NCBI GenBank assembly: GCA_022113835.1
Contig: JAILWY010000011.1
Span: 3,720,001 to 3,784,000 of the forward strand
Reading direction: 5' to 3'
Length of the DNA stretch: 64,000 nucleotides
DNA from: Atopsyche davidsoni
Taxonomy: Eukaryota > Arthropoda > Insecta > Trichoptera > Hydrobiosidae
Part shown: positions 11,575 to 24,938 of the stretch, piece by piece
How positions within the stretch are numbered: position 1 is the first letter of the stretch
Layout of the letters: the number at the start of each line of letters is the position of its first letter
Program-made: the position numbers and the translations under genes
Notes under the pieces: model-generated
What the model was told of the DNA's origin: nothing
What the model saw: only the letters and a program-made list of their open reading frames with translations
Database searches by the model: none

Positions 11575-11975
11575 AACACACTGGTTTTGATATGTACTTC
11601 TCCACCTTTAAGCATAATTTTTTTATTATATTTTAAATTGTATTTAAATTTATTCGTAACGGAATTTAGTTTGAAAAAAAATTTTGCAAGGTAAATGCAT
11701 TTAGTATTTTATATAAACCATTAAATCGCTCACGCTTAAAACACTTCAATTCCATAGCATTCCTGCGTCAAACACCACACACTGGTTTTGATCTGTACTT
11801 CTCCATCTTTAAGCATAAATTTTTTATTATGTTTTAATTTATTCTTAACGGAATTTAGTTTGAAAAAAAAATTTGCAAGGTAAATGCATTTAGTATTTTA
11901 TATAATACTTAGTTTAACCATTAAATCGCTCACGCTTAAAACACTTCAATTCCATAGCATTCCTGCGTCAATCAC
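11575..11975. repeat. Tandem duplication, ~200-bp unit
   Basis: The unit starting at ACACTGGTTTTGAT (about 11578) repeats from about 11778. It includes the matching words AACGGAATTTAGTTTG and AACACTTCAATTCCATAGC, and the period is about 201 bp. The copies differ by small indels (AAATTGTATTT is missing and TACTTAGTTT is added in copy two). The second copy ends near CCTGCGTCAATCACCAC. Confidence 0.9.
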
Positions 11976-14867
11976 CACTTGGAAAAAAAAATGTAGGAGA
12001 AATGCTTCAAAAATTCCCAAAATTCAGTCACACCAACACAGCCGAGCACTCAGTTACCCCGTTCACAAGGGTTGGTGGAAGTTCCACCCTTCGTGCGTTT
12101 TTTTATTTGCAAGACGAGACGCAGAATAAAGGCAATACATTCGGAACTGCGGATTCCTTGCCGGTCCTAGATATTCAAATAAAGTGATATGGCATCCTTT
12201 GATATTCAATCTAGCGAGCAAATCCTTCGGAAGCCGATTTTTTACGGCTGTTTGGAATTTTTATTGCGGATACGTATTAGATGTTACATTTTTTTGATTT
12301 GAGTCGTTTTTGTGCGGCCTTCAGGTTTTTCACGTGTTTTTCTTTAAGATGGCAACGCAATTTGGTTTAAATTTAAAAATGGTTTATATCTTTACTAAAT
12401 AAACACCAAGCTATTTGTTTATTAAAAGTAGGTGTATTTATCAGTGGTGTGTGCTTCATTAGGCAAAATAAGTAGTGAATACCTTCAAGTAAATAATAAT
12501 AATTTAGTAACTGAGAAAAAAATTTTTTTTTAGCTTTTATATCTGCATACACATTGTTTACCTTTTACACATCAAAACCGATTATATTTTAAGTAACTAA
12601 CCTGTATTAGACTATATTGTTTTTTTTTAGTAAAAGTATGTCCAAAAATCAAAGAAACACTTTAATGCAATAAATTCTTATGAAAACTAATAATGAATAT
12701 AGATAATTTTGTTTCTCAAAGAGTTGATAATTTTCATTTTGCGGATTGCAGTCATCTTTTAAATTTCATATTTTACCTTAAACGAAACTCTTACACGATT
12801 TCCAGTAAAATGATACCCCTATCGACTAGTAAGGCTTTTCAGCACTTGAGTCTTTGAAAATATAAGGTTATGACAAATTTTAAAGGAGATGAGACTCAAA
12901 AAGCTTCTTACAGTGATAAAAAAGAGGAGTTCAAGTGACATACGCAAATAATATATATACAATAATCTAACATGACACGTGACCGCATTTAGTGGCTTAA
13001 ATATAAACTTTAATGTGTAAATTTAAAGCTGATTTTTCAGGTTTGCTTATACGTCAAAAAAGTAACATTAAAATGGTCAAGTAACCTGAAGAGAAGGAAA
13101 AATATTTATCATAAATTTTCTCTGAAGATATCGTATTTCAAATCGTATTGGAGTATTTACTCTCGAGCTGTAGTATCCTCGGATGTCAGTCTGCAAGTGC
13201 AGACTAACGATGTCAAAAGCAAGGGGTGAGTCCTCGGGGGTGGCGGCTGGAACAGAAAAAATAATGTATGAGGGGCGGGACAAAGGCCTCGAGACGCGCG
13301 GGTGTCAAGTGACTCTCTAGTGATTGGAAAGTCAATCCGATATGTGCTCTGTGAACGCACGTGGTTAGGGAATGGAATAACATAGGGGTGAAATTGACAC
13401 GAATTACTATACACTCGTCTCTATTATTTATTTACTAGAAATGTAGCCCGTCATAAAATGACGTATTCGATGAACGATGCAATAGTGTTTGAACATATGT
13501 TTGGCTGACAATTAGATGAACATTTTGTACACATATATTTTGAATAACCGGATATTAATTTCGAATGCAAAGCCATTCTAGGTAATATCACATTTCGTGT
13601 CACAAACAACGAATCACTTTCACGGCACTGTTCTTTATTAGATGCAGCCTTTATCACGGAGACGTCTTTAGACGGTGTTATTTTTTTAGGAGGCGTTTTA
13701 AGTTTTTAATGATGTGATTAATAATTTCTAACGCAACTAAAAAATAAAATTGGTACTTGTGTCAAGCTGACATAAACTGGAAATTTCTTAGAAGCATCAT
13801 ATTTTGTTTTTTTGTAAAAATTCTAAATTTGATGTTCTCGCTGTGAACAACAGAATCGTATAATTCGTACATAAAGCATATTTGATAGTTTTATTTAATT
13901 AGATTATGGATGAAAATATTATTCTATCTTCTTGAAATTCGGCACATAACTGCGGAAAAATTTACTGAACTTATGTGCAAAAAATCAGCGTTGTATCTTT
14001 TAAGATATTCTATAGAGAACCAAAAAATGAAACATACACACACACACACACACAATGGCTATTATTATAGTAGATACACACCTTTTTTACTATTTTAAGT
14101 CTTTTAAATAAAAATTTATAAAAGACCCAGTACAACGCTTCTTTGATGCATGAATGTCGGTCAGAAAATACTTGCAGAAAATTTTTACACTTTAAAAATT
14201 TTTGAAACGGTAATAACCATATTAGCCTTTTAAAACCTTGTTTTATCCATTCATTAAAAAAAAACTTCAATATCAAACTGCTAATAAAAAAATATATATA
14301 ATTTTAACGATTTAATGATAATTGAATGAAAAGTCGATGTAAACTGTGTCTGCTGATAAAATTGATTGCTACGAACTTAAATGGGAAAATTTATCACTCC
14401 AATTATTAATTAAAATATTTTACTTGAAATCTGCGAAGCACTTTCTGTCAAAACTGTAAAATGAACAAGTAAATCAAAGAATCGTATTCAAATCCAGCGG
14501 AGATCAATTGCCGAAGAGCTTCAGAGAGCGGACTCTTTGTTTACCGTGATCTATCAGAGGCGCATTAAAAAGGAGTATCCACTATTTCTCCTCTAATTTC
14601 TCAGGGGCCCTCGTCCCCGGGGCCGGAGACAAAGAGCGGCGCTTTGCCGGGGAGCGAAGCTGTCTGTACCCGCCTCTGCGGTGCCGACGACGGAATTGCG
14701 GCCGGAGAACAGCTGATCGTGCGGGGTGAGTAGATCGCTAGATAATTGTGACTTTGTATCTTTATCATAGCGGCATATTCAACCACTTGTACAAAGCATT
14801 ATGTTCAAGAGAAAACGTTAAAAACTTGCTGGAGATTCACTCCAAGTTTTTTTTTATATACTCAAAA
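11976..14867. other. Non-coding stretch; GC-rich island at 14590-14730
   Basis: Mostly AT-rich with no supported gene. A GC-richer stretch lies at 13160-13330 and a strong one at 14590-14730 (GGGGCCCTCGTCCCCGGGG and onward). A short (CA)n run lies at 14036-14054. Open frames here (up to 88 codons) show no motif. Confidence 0.4.
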
Positions 14868-15180
14868 CAGCTACGATGCAAAGAATTCAGGCTGCAAAGG
14901 CTTTATAAGAGAATTTTTAAAATACCATGGGTTGACCGCGTTGCAAGAGTCTTGCAATGGAATGTGCAACGAAAGAGAACTCCTGACAGGATGGTAAAAA
15001 AAGCGTAAGGTTTACTTTAGCCACATTTTTCAGAATAATAAATATCGCAACCTACAGCTGGTTTTCCAAAAAAAAAAGAGACACAGAAAAAAGGAAACTT
15101 ACTTGGATGCCGAATAAGTGAGAAAGGATTAGGATAAGAATATATTAGATGAAATGGTCACTAGTGCCAGAATAAGAAGA
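14868..15180 (+). pseudogene. LINE reverse-transcriptase ORF remnant (C-terminal tail)
   Basis: One frame reads YKRIFKIPWVDRVARV, matching the motif (KRxLRIxWxDxVTN) found downstream of the RT domain in many animal non-LTR retrotransposon ORF2 proteins. After a frameshift, a second frame reads KKRKVYFSHIFQNNKYRN, matching the following KRRKxxYLGHIxRxxKY motif. Finding both in order supports a decayed LINE tail. Stops and frameshifts show it is dead. The clade (Jockey, CR1, RTE or similar) cannot be set from this fragment. A fragment of the repeat also seen in the 47.7-49.4 kb fold-back element follows at 15345. Confidence 0.6.
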
Positions 15181-15344
15181 TCTTTTTTTTTGAAGGCTAC
15201 GTTTAATCTTTTGATTGTGCATGGCTGCCATTTTGTGCCTTGGACGTTTGCAAAAGATCGGTAATGAGCTTGTAAGTGAGCCTAGATGTATTCTTGAAGC
15301 ATTTTTGGAAGGCTCCTGCTATTAGGCAGCAGGAATACGTAGAC

Positions 15345-15450
15345 TAGGATAACCTGGGGACCTATTACACTATTTACCATAAGAAAACCATAAACAGGCA
15401 AATATGCTCAATAAGATGGTCACCAGACTCCTCTGAGAAGAAGTTGTTCA
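15345..15450 (+). repeat. Dispersed repeat F fragment
   Basis: The segment matches the left arm of the fold-back element at 47751-49431. Shared words include TACACTATTT, AAACCATAA, a TATGCTCA word, ATGGTC(A/G)CCA and CTCCTCTGAG. Related fragments lie at 58345-58445 (opposite strand) and, weakly, at 60725-60850. Confidence 0.6.
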
Positions 15451-16229
15451 AGGATTAGTGAAAGCTGTCAGATATTATTTAATATTTTTATTAACAATAA
15501 ACATACCACATTTTTTAAAGTATTAGTTTCATTAAAAAATAAAACTTGTTATGTATTAACATACATATCCAAAAGCAATGATAAAAGCTATATTTTTAAA
15601 AAAGTATCATGCGGTGTCCAGGCCATTATATTTCGTCGGCCCGGGTATTTCAGACGCAAAAAGCCAGCAATGCCCTGGAGGAAGTAACTTTTGAGATTCG
15701 CTTCCGATGGCTGAAGATTTTTCGGTCCTGCCCGGTGGGAGACGTGGAATTTATAGATCACGCCCTTCCTTACTCATTGATCTCTTTTTTTTCCGCAATA
15801 CTCCTGAAGTTGTGAAAACTCACACTGAGTACACTATCAAAGAAAGTTCATTTTATATATTTTTAAAAAAATATTTCAAAATAAATAAAAAAAAACAGCA
15901 ATGGTGATTCATAAGATGCTGTTTTAAAATTATGATATTTGTTTTATACAAATAATAATATATTTTTTGTTTGTTATAAATATTTATATAAAGAGAGCAA
16001 GTGTACTTTGATACAAAATTGTTGATTTGATTTTGGATTTGATAAATCGTTTTTCCCAACAAACTCAACGATGCTTGAATATTAAATTTAAGGACCAAAA
16101 CAAAAAAAATAGTTATCAGCCGATTTATTGACCCAAAAGTCTACAATTGATGTTCTGTTTGTTTACACATATACACAGAAGCAGTTATATATAATTTATA
16201 AACTAAAAAGTATAATTTACATTTGAACG
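15451..16229. other. AT-rich non-coding stretch
   Basis: No supported gene or repeat. A moderately GC-rich patch lies at 15600-15770, where short open frames overlap in several frames without motifs. Confidence 0.4.
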
Positions 16230-16500
16230 CGACAACGCTATAATTTGACGCGGTACAGCCATAAAGGTGCGTTTCACTCTCGCCATTCCTGATAGGGCAT
16301 TTTTTTTAATTTGGCTGAAACTTGCCCTCCCGAGGCCGTGACGTCATTGTTTTACAGCTGCTCCGGGAGCTCCTACTTGCTCCGCTTTCCACCATTTTGC
16401 ATTTTTAGCCATAAATATAAGATGGCGTCACATCCCGGGCGGACGTCATGGGGGTGCCGTGAAATATTCAAGCGGTCCGCCATGTAGGCAACTATTCCGT
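16230..16500. promoter_or_regulatory. Candidate regulatory island (GCCAT cluster, CRE)
   Basis: Five GCCAT/ATGGC words occur at 16258, 16282, 16408, 16422 and 16479, with a perfect TGACGTCA palindrome at 16339-16346, in a GC-richer island without an ORF. GCCAT is the core of Pho/YY1 sites; TGACGTCA is the CREB/ATF consensus. The function is inferred only from word clustering. Confidence 0.25.
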
Positions 16501-16832
16501 AGTCATAAACATTGATTAAATATTAATTTTACAACTAGATTGCCACCGCATATCGCGTGTGTGATCTGAATTTCCCTTTGCAGGTTGTTTAAAACTTATT
16601 AAAACTTTCGATAGTTTTGAATATATTACATAATTTTCCGTTCAGAAAGTACAAATATTGTTTTATGTATCGGCTGGTAATGCAGGCTTTGGAACAAAGC
16701 AATCGGGAAAGCGTTCGTATTGAAAGGCTTCTAGCTTCAATAAATACAAAGTAGCTAAATTCCTAGCAGACTGAGGTCATCATATTTGTGAGCTATTATT
16801 TGATTTTTAATTATTACTATAAAAATAAGAAC

Positions 16833-17412
16833 TTAAGGGTCTTGCTATCTATCCTTGCTTGGTGTCCATCTCCCGTCTGCCACAAAAAAAGGACCGTTTT
16901 ACCTGGCGAAATCGTGTTATTTAATTAATTTAATTGTCACTATATTTTTCTACGTCGAAAGTTGATTTTTTAATGGAGTATTGAAAAAACTATAAATTAT
17001 ATTAACATATTTTTTATTATTTAATTAACGTCCATTTTCAGGGTAAAATAAAATCTTGAAGATGTTGAAAAATTTGATAAAATGACGACTTTTCAAAACC
17101 AAAGTTTGTTAAAGATTTATTTTTTTTTAATTTTTAAAATAATAAATCGCACAGGGTTTATATTAAATCTTTTAATTCCAATTAGAAAAAAAAACTTTTA
17201 AATGCTTAGGAATCTTAGAACAGGGACATGACGAATCTCCAAATTCCTACACTTCAATCGGAAAAACACATATTTATCATATTATAAGTAAATTTACAAG
17301 AATAAAAAAATATTCTGTTCGGAAGAACTTTTTGCATTTAAATTTTTTTGATTGGTGCAGTCGATTTTTCGCAAAACGGAAAAAAACTCGAGCATGACAC
17401 TTAGACCCTTAA
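16833..17412. mobile_element. TTAA-bounded MITE, member B1
   Basis: The left end TTAAGGGTCT (16833) is the inverse of the right end AGACCCTTAA (ending 17412). The inner part from about 17060 to 17400 (words ATAAAATGACGACTTTTCAA, AATCGGAAAAACACATATTT, GATTGGTGCAGTCGATTTTT) is homologous to the element at 61732-62165, but the outer ends differ. It is non-coding. TTAA bounds suggest a piggyBac-type mobiliser, although the terminal bases after TTAA are not the usual CCC. Confidence 0.65.
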
Positions 17413-17934
17413 GTTCTCACTGTCTTGAAGATAAGAGATTACGAGTACAGATAAAATCCAACCTTTTAAAATTTTTCTTACCATCAAGTTTTTGTTTTTG
17501 ATTATTGATGGGAAGCAGTTTGAAAAAGCAGTTTTAGTAGATGAGGGTTAGCCACCAAATAAAACTTTTCATTTCACCTGATTTGCCCTGGTTGATTGTC
17601 GGGCAGGTAGAACGGAACCCCTGGATATAATATTCCTCCAGACAGCTGTGCGGTATGGACGGGGTGGGTTCAGGCGGGGGTGCGATTTATGATGCGTCCC
17701 GGGAGGGCGCGTCCTAATAAGGATCGGATCTGCATGGAGAATTTATTTTTGTATTGTGGAAATGTGGAAACTGCCGGAAACGCTGAAAAACTACCATAAA
17801 TATGCTATTATATTTCACCTGTGAAAATTGCTTGAACATCAATTGCATTGCTAAATTTTTATTTCATCCTGTTTCTATTTGAAGTTTCACATATTTAGTT
17901 AGTTAGCATATTTATATTTAAGCAGGTAATATCT

Positions 17935-18136
17935 AAGAAATTCAATATTTTTGACAGAGAGTACTTGGTGGAATTCCATTTTAATATTTTAGAATAAAAT
18001 ACTTGAGTGACTTTCCCAATTTTCGTTTTTATTAGTGACCGGTTTCGCCAACCTTTCACGTTGGCATTATCAAACAGAGTTTGAACTCTGTGTTTGAAAA
18101 TGTGGAAAATCACTCAAGTATTTTATTCAAAAACAT
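17935..18136 (-). mobile_element. Penelope-like short insertion, 12-bp TSD (copy 1)
   Basis: The insertion is flanked by perfect direct repeats CAGGTAATATCT at 17923-17934 and 18137-18148. It shares both ends and most of its length with 45230-45447. Terminal inverted words ACTTGAGTGA/TCACTCAAGT surround a stem-loop (GCCAAC/GTTGGC) followed on the minus strand by GAAACCGGTC, a hammerhead-like arrangement. Penelope-like retroelements commonly carry hammerhead motifs and variable-length TSDs. The assignment is by analogy; no protein is encoded. Confidence 0.6.
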
Positions 18137-18148
18137 CAGGTAATATCT

Positions 18149-21100
18149 GTTAGAAAATAGAAAAAGTTTGAGTTGGTGAAACAAGTCACATAAAAAAATG
18201 TGGAAAATATCACAGAAATTTATTTTATTTAAAAAAAATTCAAAATGGGATTAAACTTGTAGTTTAAAGTAAAAACAAGTATTTTTTATTTAATATTTTT
18301 GTATTATATATATTATATTATATTGTATTATATTATATTTATAACTCGACACATATTTTTTTCCTAAATTTATAATTATTATTCTTAAAGTAAACTTGAC
18401 TTAATTTTTAGAAAATATTTTTAGGTCGAATATACAAAATAACAATAAGCATCAACAACAAAAAATATGCTGAAAATGTAAAGAGTTTTTATACAAAACC
18501 AATAAGAAGCCAATCATAAAATATTCAATAACTCAATATCGGCAACTTTCCAATAATATAATTTTGAATTTGTGCTTCAATATATCAGACATAACAGTCA
18601 GGTTTTCTAAGTTTTTAGATTATCTTCGTCGAAAACTATAGCTTAAGAAAATAATAAATAAAAATTTTAATCCTAAAAGATAATCATGTCTTACTTTGTA
18701 TTTTGTTACATCCATCGTTTTGATTTTTTTCATCACTTTTAAATTATTATACACAATAATAAATATACAGATAAAAAAATTGTTTTAAAAATTATCTTAA
18801 TGCGTTAAACAGAATTTTATAAATAACGTGTATAAAATAATCTTACGTTTCTTATATAAATAAAATACATTTATAATTGTTTTCCAATATATAAAATAGG
18901 ACATTTAAACCTTTTTGTATATATATTTTATTGTATATATTCGATTCACGGTTTTACTTGTAATAATAGCAAAAACAATTATTAACATTCATCGATGCCT
19001 CAAGCGTTAATATTAAAATAGTTGATTTAATAATAAAAGGTAATTGAAATTCAGTTTTTCTTTGTATGAGAGTTGACATATTTTTTTTAACTCACTTAAC
19101 ACTAGATGAGTTAAATATGCACTGTTTAATGTACTGGATTAATTTCTTGAAATTTTTATTGTTTCATTGACAAAGTATATTTTAAATTTTCAATTATTGC
19201 TCATCTTAGAGAAAAAATCAGCCATTTGGAGTAAAATATCTATTCTTTAATACCAAGCTTCTAAAAAAACACATATAATGATAATGATAAAATGAAAATA
19301 ATCTGCTCACATACTTCACAAAAAAAAAAAAAAACACACACACACGTATTTTATATTTATGAATAGCATGTATAAGTGTTTTATCGCTTTTATATCGTCA
19401 TACATAAATAAAATTACTTGTTCAGATTTTTAACATACACTACTCGTACAGAGATGTGTGTATTATAACCTCGGATCGAAAAAACCCGAATCTGTAGAAG
19501 GAACCTGCGAATTATTCCCAAGTATATCTCGTCCATAAGCCAAAGTACCATTTGGGATTTACTAGCTCAAATTTACATATTTAAATCCAGCGTCTATAGG
19601 CGGCGGATAGACCATGTCGGGGGTCTGGACTCACGGACATCTGAAATACTCCAACGGGAAACGGAGCCATGTCACGAAGATATCGACTAACGAATCGTTG
19701 GATTTAGATAAAATCTTTCTGAAAACACCTTGTGAAACAAAAAAAACCTCATAATTCAGAACCATCAAAATTTTAATAAATATTTAACGCATATGCATTC
19801 ACATATATTCAAAAGCTTTGATTATTTCGTTCTGGGGTATTGCTGTGTGATATTTTGAATTTTCTAGTGTTTGGGTTCTGATACCGAGCCCATCTTCACA
19901 GATTAAAGATGATCGAAACATCAGAAGATTCAGAAGAACAGCACTATATCTTCAAATACGATATACCTAAAAACCAAGAAGAAAATCCTTTAAAGATAAA
20001 AAAAAATGTTTACTTGTTAAAAAAACTACGAAATTTGGGAGCTTTAGCTTTAGCCGAAAAGCTTTTTTCATGAAGTTAAACAAAATAAATATTTCTTGAT
20101 TTAATCGTAGAAGGTATAACTTTTTCTATAGTGAACGGGTAAGTTTCGATATTTTCACCAGTTCATTGCCTTTGCAGCAGAGTCTTAGGAGAAAAGGCCA
20201 CGGCGAAGTTGAAGGCAGAGTCAAAATATTGGCTTTTTTGTACGGGCGAGGCACGTGCCCGGGGGCTATACAGGGTGACCACCGCCCTAGGATCGCTGGA
20301 CCCACCCTGTAGGGAAATAATAATAGCACCAGCACTCCAACCACCCCCTTACCGCCCCGGTCGCCACATTTTATTTTGTATTACCCGTAATTTTGCTTTG
20401 ATAAAACTTTTAAAACGCTGCGTAAAGTTTGATTCAATTTTGAAGCTTTAAGTGTTTTAACAACTGCTCCGTATCTACACATACAGAGCAGAATAAAATA
20501 ATATAATAATGTAAATTTAAAAAACATATAACATTAAAATTTATATAAAAAAGGCAAATTAGGCATGTAACTGAGACGCTCTCTACAAGTAAAACGTCTG
20601 TTTTTAAAGCGGGAGGTCATGAGTTTTTAGACGGCCTGTAGAGTAGTTTTACTTATTGCAAAAGAAGAAGAACGGCTCGCAGCTCTGGGAGTAATAAAAG
20701 GTACGTGCTGCGAGTATAAGGAAGAAAACAATTATCTTATTTATAAGAACCCCGAGTCTTGTTTTTGCAATGCAGTTATTGCTTTCGTGATGTTTGAAAA
20801 AAAACGCTCTCATAGAGTTTTTAGTCCCAAACGCCAATATCAAGAACTTGTGAAAACGTATTCTAATATTTATATATATATATATATATAAAGTTAAATA
20901 TTTATAAATACAAAAATACCCTTTTCAAAACAAAGGTTCATAATCTAAAGAGATACATTGAAATCTAACCCTTTCGCGCCCGGGCGCATACACGATCCCC
21001 AATATGTTGGAGAGATCAATTATATGTAATAAATTCGCTTACACCCCAATTATGAGATCGGCTTATTGGATATATTACAGGCGGCAAAGGAGTTAGAGAC

Positions 21101-23738
21101 CGAAATGGTTGTTGGGACGGAAAAGGTATGGGGTCGGGGGTGTCAGTGGAATGCGAGGACCCAACCCAAAGCATTGAGTGATTTTTGATCGGCTTTTCAC
21201 ACTTTTTTGTACTTCAAGTGAGGGAAACATTTATAAAAAAATGTAAATCGACGTATAAAATTAAATTAAAACTGTGTTTTCCTAGCTCTATTTGTACTAT
21301 TCGTTTATATGTTTATAATGTATTAAATATTTCAAAAGGCTGTTTATGTTCATTTTATGGGTGAAATACAATCAGTATACAATAATTAAAATACACTGCA
21401 AAGCATTCAGAATCAATTACAACTGTTTCTAGGTCGATATGTCTTTGGCTATTGCGTTATTAAATAAAATTCTTTCTCGCAGGGAAGTGTTTTTATTCTA
21501 TAGGCCTTTTCTTTTTCTTAAAGAGCCTTTACTTGAATTTAAACCCAAGGACTTAAACATAATTTTTGTAACTTCAGCGTCATCGCTAACAAAATGATAC
21601 CATGCAGACGTGGATCCTGATAAAAAAATTGCTTTGGGCTGAGTTTCCGTTTTCATAGAGTTTTTACAGGTCACTCTTTTTATTTAACTGAAAAAATTGA
21701 TTGTTTTCCAAAACAAATCAATTGTTTTAAAGCTTTATTTTAAATTATTGACGCTTGAAATTCTCCTGGAAGCAAAATAATACCACGCGGCTTTGTTTTT
21801 TGATAAATAATTATCTGAAAAATAATTAGATTTTGAATTACAGTTATTTTGAGTTTGTTTGCAGCCTCCGCCACAGCCATTATTGACACAGAACCACTCA
21901 ACTCCGCCCAGAGTTGCTAATTTAAATTTCCTCTAATACCTGAAATTCATCTTCAACTTTCAGGGACATTAAACGACTCTTCGGCTTTATTCCTCTTTGT
22001 GACTGTCTTTTATAACGTAGATATCTATCCACGTGTTGTATTGGTTTAGATATATTACATAATAGATAGATAGATAAGTAGATATAACTACAGTTATAGA
22101 CATATATATAAATGTATATATACAAAGTCAAAATTCTACCAAAGCTTTATCATGTCCCTATCGATATTTAGGCTTAAAAATTGCATGCGTATAGTGTTAA
22201 ATAGTATAAAAATAAAATTGGTCGAAAAAGAGCTGAAAGCTGTATAAATAATAAAAACTATTCTCTTTTACACAAAGCACTACTGATGAAAAAAATTCAA
22301 AGGTCTTGACCGTGTTTTTTTTTTTCTCATTTGTATATTCTTTTGACCAGTGGTTTTTTATAGTTTGATTAAAAATAGATTGATTTCGAATCGAATATAC
22401 TGAAACCGCTGAGTCAACAAGCCAGAAATTGTTATTAATAAAAATTTACAATTTAATAATCTATTAAGTATTATATCATTATAAAAATGGGGCTCTCTTT
22501 GGGGTTGCAGGGATTTTATGCGAACTTTTGATAATAAAAAAAACTTGACAATGCGGACTCTTCTGGCGTTTACAAGGGTTGTATTCTTTTTGGTCTATAT
22601 GAGATGATATGTCAGATTATATTATGTAAAATCGTAAAATGGTTTCAGAAACATCTTTAATATTTTTTTGCAACAGAATTTTTCATTAGTTAAAAATATG
22701 TGTTTACTCTAAATTAGAATAAAAATCTTTTTTTCTTATGTTTACAATGGTGTATTATTTTAAAAGTCGCTTTGTAGTAATATTAAAGTGATTTTTTTAT
22801 CCCAAAGCACATGCTTGGTTTAACAATGCTTTGAATCAGATTATATATGCAGCATTTAACTAAGTGGTAGTTTATTTTTCAGCTTAAAAAAATGTCTCCT
22901 ATTTATTGTAGATATAATTTTTCTTCAAAATTACGTTCACATTAGACTTTTTTGCAGAATAATATAAACGAACTATTAAGAATGAACTGAAAGTTATAAG
23001 AATGAACTGAAAATAGCATATAGTACAATAATATTTTATGTGTTGTAAATTTTGCTCTTACAGGTTATGAAAATATTATCACTTATGCATAATTAATTAT
23101 TACTATCATTCCAAGGTCTAAATGCCTTTAAAAAAACACTTACAAAGAAAAAAAACGGTAGAAATCTGGTAGCCGTTTGGCTATTTATTATAAATCAATA
23201 CAATTTGTCGTAAATCACATTAAATATGTGTTAATTTAATTTAATAGAAACGCGAAAAACCATTTACTGAAGTTTTCTTAGAGCTGCGTTAATGATGCAC
23301 TTTTTGGTATAGTATTACTACCAAAACGTGTTTAAATTATTTTAGAGTATGTTTTAGGATTATGCTAACCCCAAAAATTACCATCCATCATCTCTAAGCT
23401 ATTATGGACTATGTGGATCTTATTAATAGCTTCGGTTTAAAAGGTTGGCTCATATGGTGGTCCGGGATGGTTCGGGAAACCCCGACTGGTTCTAAATTAA
23501 CTCGGTTATAGCGCGGTAGAGTTATGGGTTAAGAAATGGGTTCACAATCCCTTGAAACACAAAGAAAACGTGTTTCACCTGTAGAAAGACTAACATAGCT
23601 TTGATAGTAGGTTTTATAGGTTTGTTTTTAATATGAAGCTAAATTTTCAATGTAGTTTGTAATTAATTTTGTGATTGAATAATATTCACGAAGAATTGAA
23701 TTTATGATATTTTGAAGCAGTTTTTTTGCAAGACATGC

Positions 23739-23771
<33 letters not shown>

Positions 23772-24936
23772 GAATCAATATATAGGTAATTAGAATAGTG
23801 TGATTTTTGCAGAACGACATTATACCTTACAGGAAAATAATATTTTTTTTTTAGACAACTCTCCATATAAATTTTGCAATGTGGATGGAAAATATTAGAT
23901 ATTTACTAAATACTTTTGCTATTATTTAAACAAAAATCTTGAAAAGCTGCCAAAAATTGACTGGCAGGACGGAATAAAATATTTATATTTCTCTCCGGCA
24001 ATTTGTTTTCTAATTTGGCAGTCTACCAGAGGAGAGATTTCCAAAACAAGTAAATATTCATTTAAAAATTATTTGTGACGCAGGAATGGAAATTGAAGTG
24101 CCACTAAATTTTAATATTATTTTTGAACCACAGTAAATTCAATTAAATCTCAATTTAAAAAAGTAAAAAAATTCAATGAGAAAATTATATAACACTGTTT
24201 AAATATTACATATTATTACGACTTGAATGATGTTAAAAATACAGCATGTAAGTTATATGAAAATATAATTTGCGATTTTATAAATACACATTTTTGCTGT
24301 GGTTTTTAAAAATGTGGAAATGTATAAAAAATCAACCCTCATACATTCAATTTTTGGCCAGTGCGCTCTACTGAGAATAAGAGAAAATTGCTTGTTTAAC
24401 AATCAAAAAAATTGCAATTAAACAGTTAATCGTGTTTATAAACAATGTTTTTTTGAATATGGATGCAATTTTTTTTTAAATTTCAAACAACCAATCAATA
24501 ATACGATAGAATCCATGAAATTTCGTTTTTTTTCTTTTATTCATTTCGTATTATTTGATATACCTAAGGCTACCTTTTGTAAAGCCGAAGCATACTTTAC
24601 AGCCTTCCAGGGCCACACTGTGCGAAAAATATGAAATAAAAACAATATAAATAAATAATTTTATTATTTGTCACGTTGATCCGGGCAGGGCCGCATCGGA
24701 GATCAGTGACCCCGGGGCTCAGATAAATCTCGCTCCTTCCATTACAAATACTTTATGCGATGCACGGGTCACATTTAATCTGTGCCCCCCTCGTCTGTCC
24801 CCCAACCGATATTGCTCCTTCCCTTATATTATGGTATTTATAAGTGTATGGTTTTCAGAGAGAGAAGATATGATATCGATAAATCTGTACAGTAATTTCC
24901 ATACCGACTTTATTATGTTTCTATTGAAATATGTAA
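18149..24936. other. Long AT-rich gene-free stretch
   Basis: No gene is supported over 6.8 kb. Contents: AT microsatellites near 18305-18345, 20866-20890, 22080-22125 and 23744-23770; an A-run plus (CA)n at 19320-19346; and GC-richer patches at 19480-19690, 20180-20370 and 20970-21180. Open frames of 60-80 codons in the 20.2-kb patch overlap on both strands without motifs. Confidence 0.45.
24660..24830. other. GC-richer island upstream of a transposon
   Basis: Contains GATCCGGGCAGGGCCGCATC and CCCCCCTCGTCTGTCCCCC in an otherwise AT-rich context. No ORF. The role is unknown. Confidence 0.25.
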
Positions 24937-24938
24937 TA

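Noticed and set aside
20126..20451. Frames of 72 and 80 codons, and CAGGGTGACC / ACCCACCCTG words resembling transposon ends
   Set aside because: The words are only 40 bp apart, not properly inverted and lack a TA or other TSD; the frames have no domain.
23490..23560. tRNA-like words (TAGCGCGGTAGAG and GGGTTCACAATCCC)
   Set aside because: A- and B-box-like words are too close together and no acceptor stem or anticodon arm can be formed.
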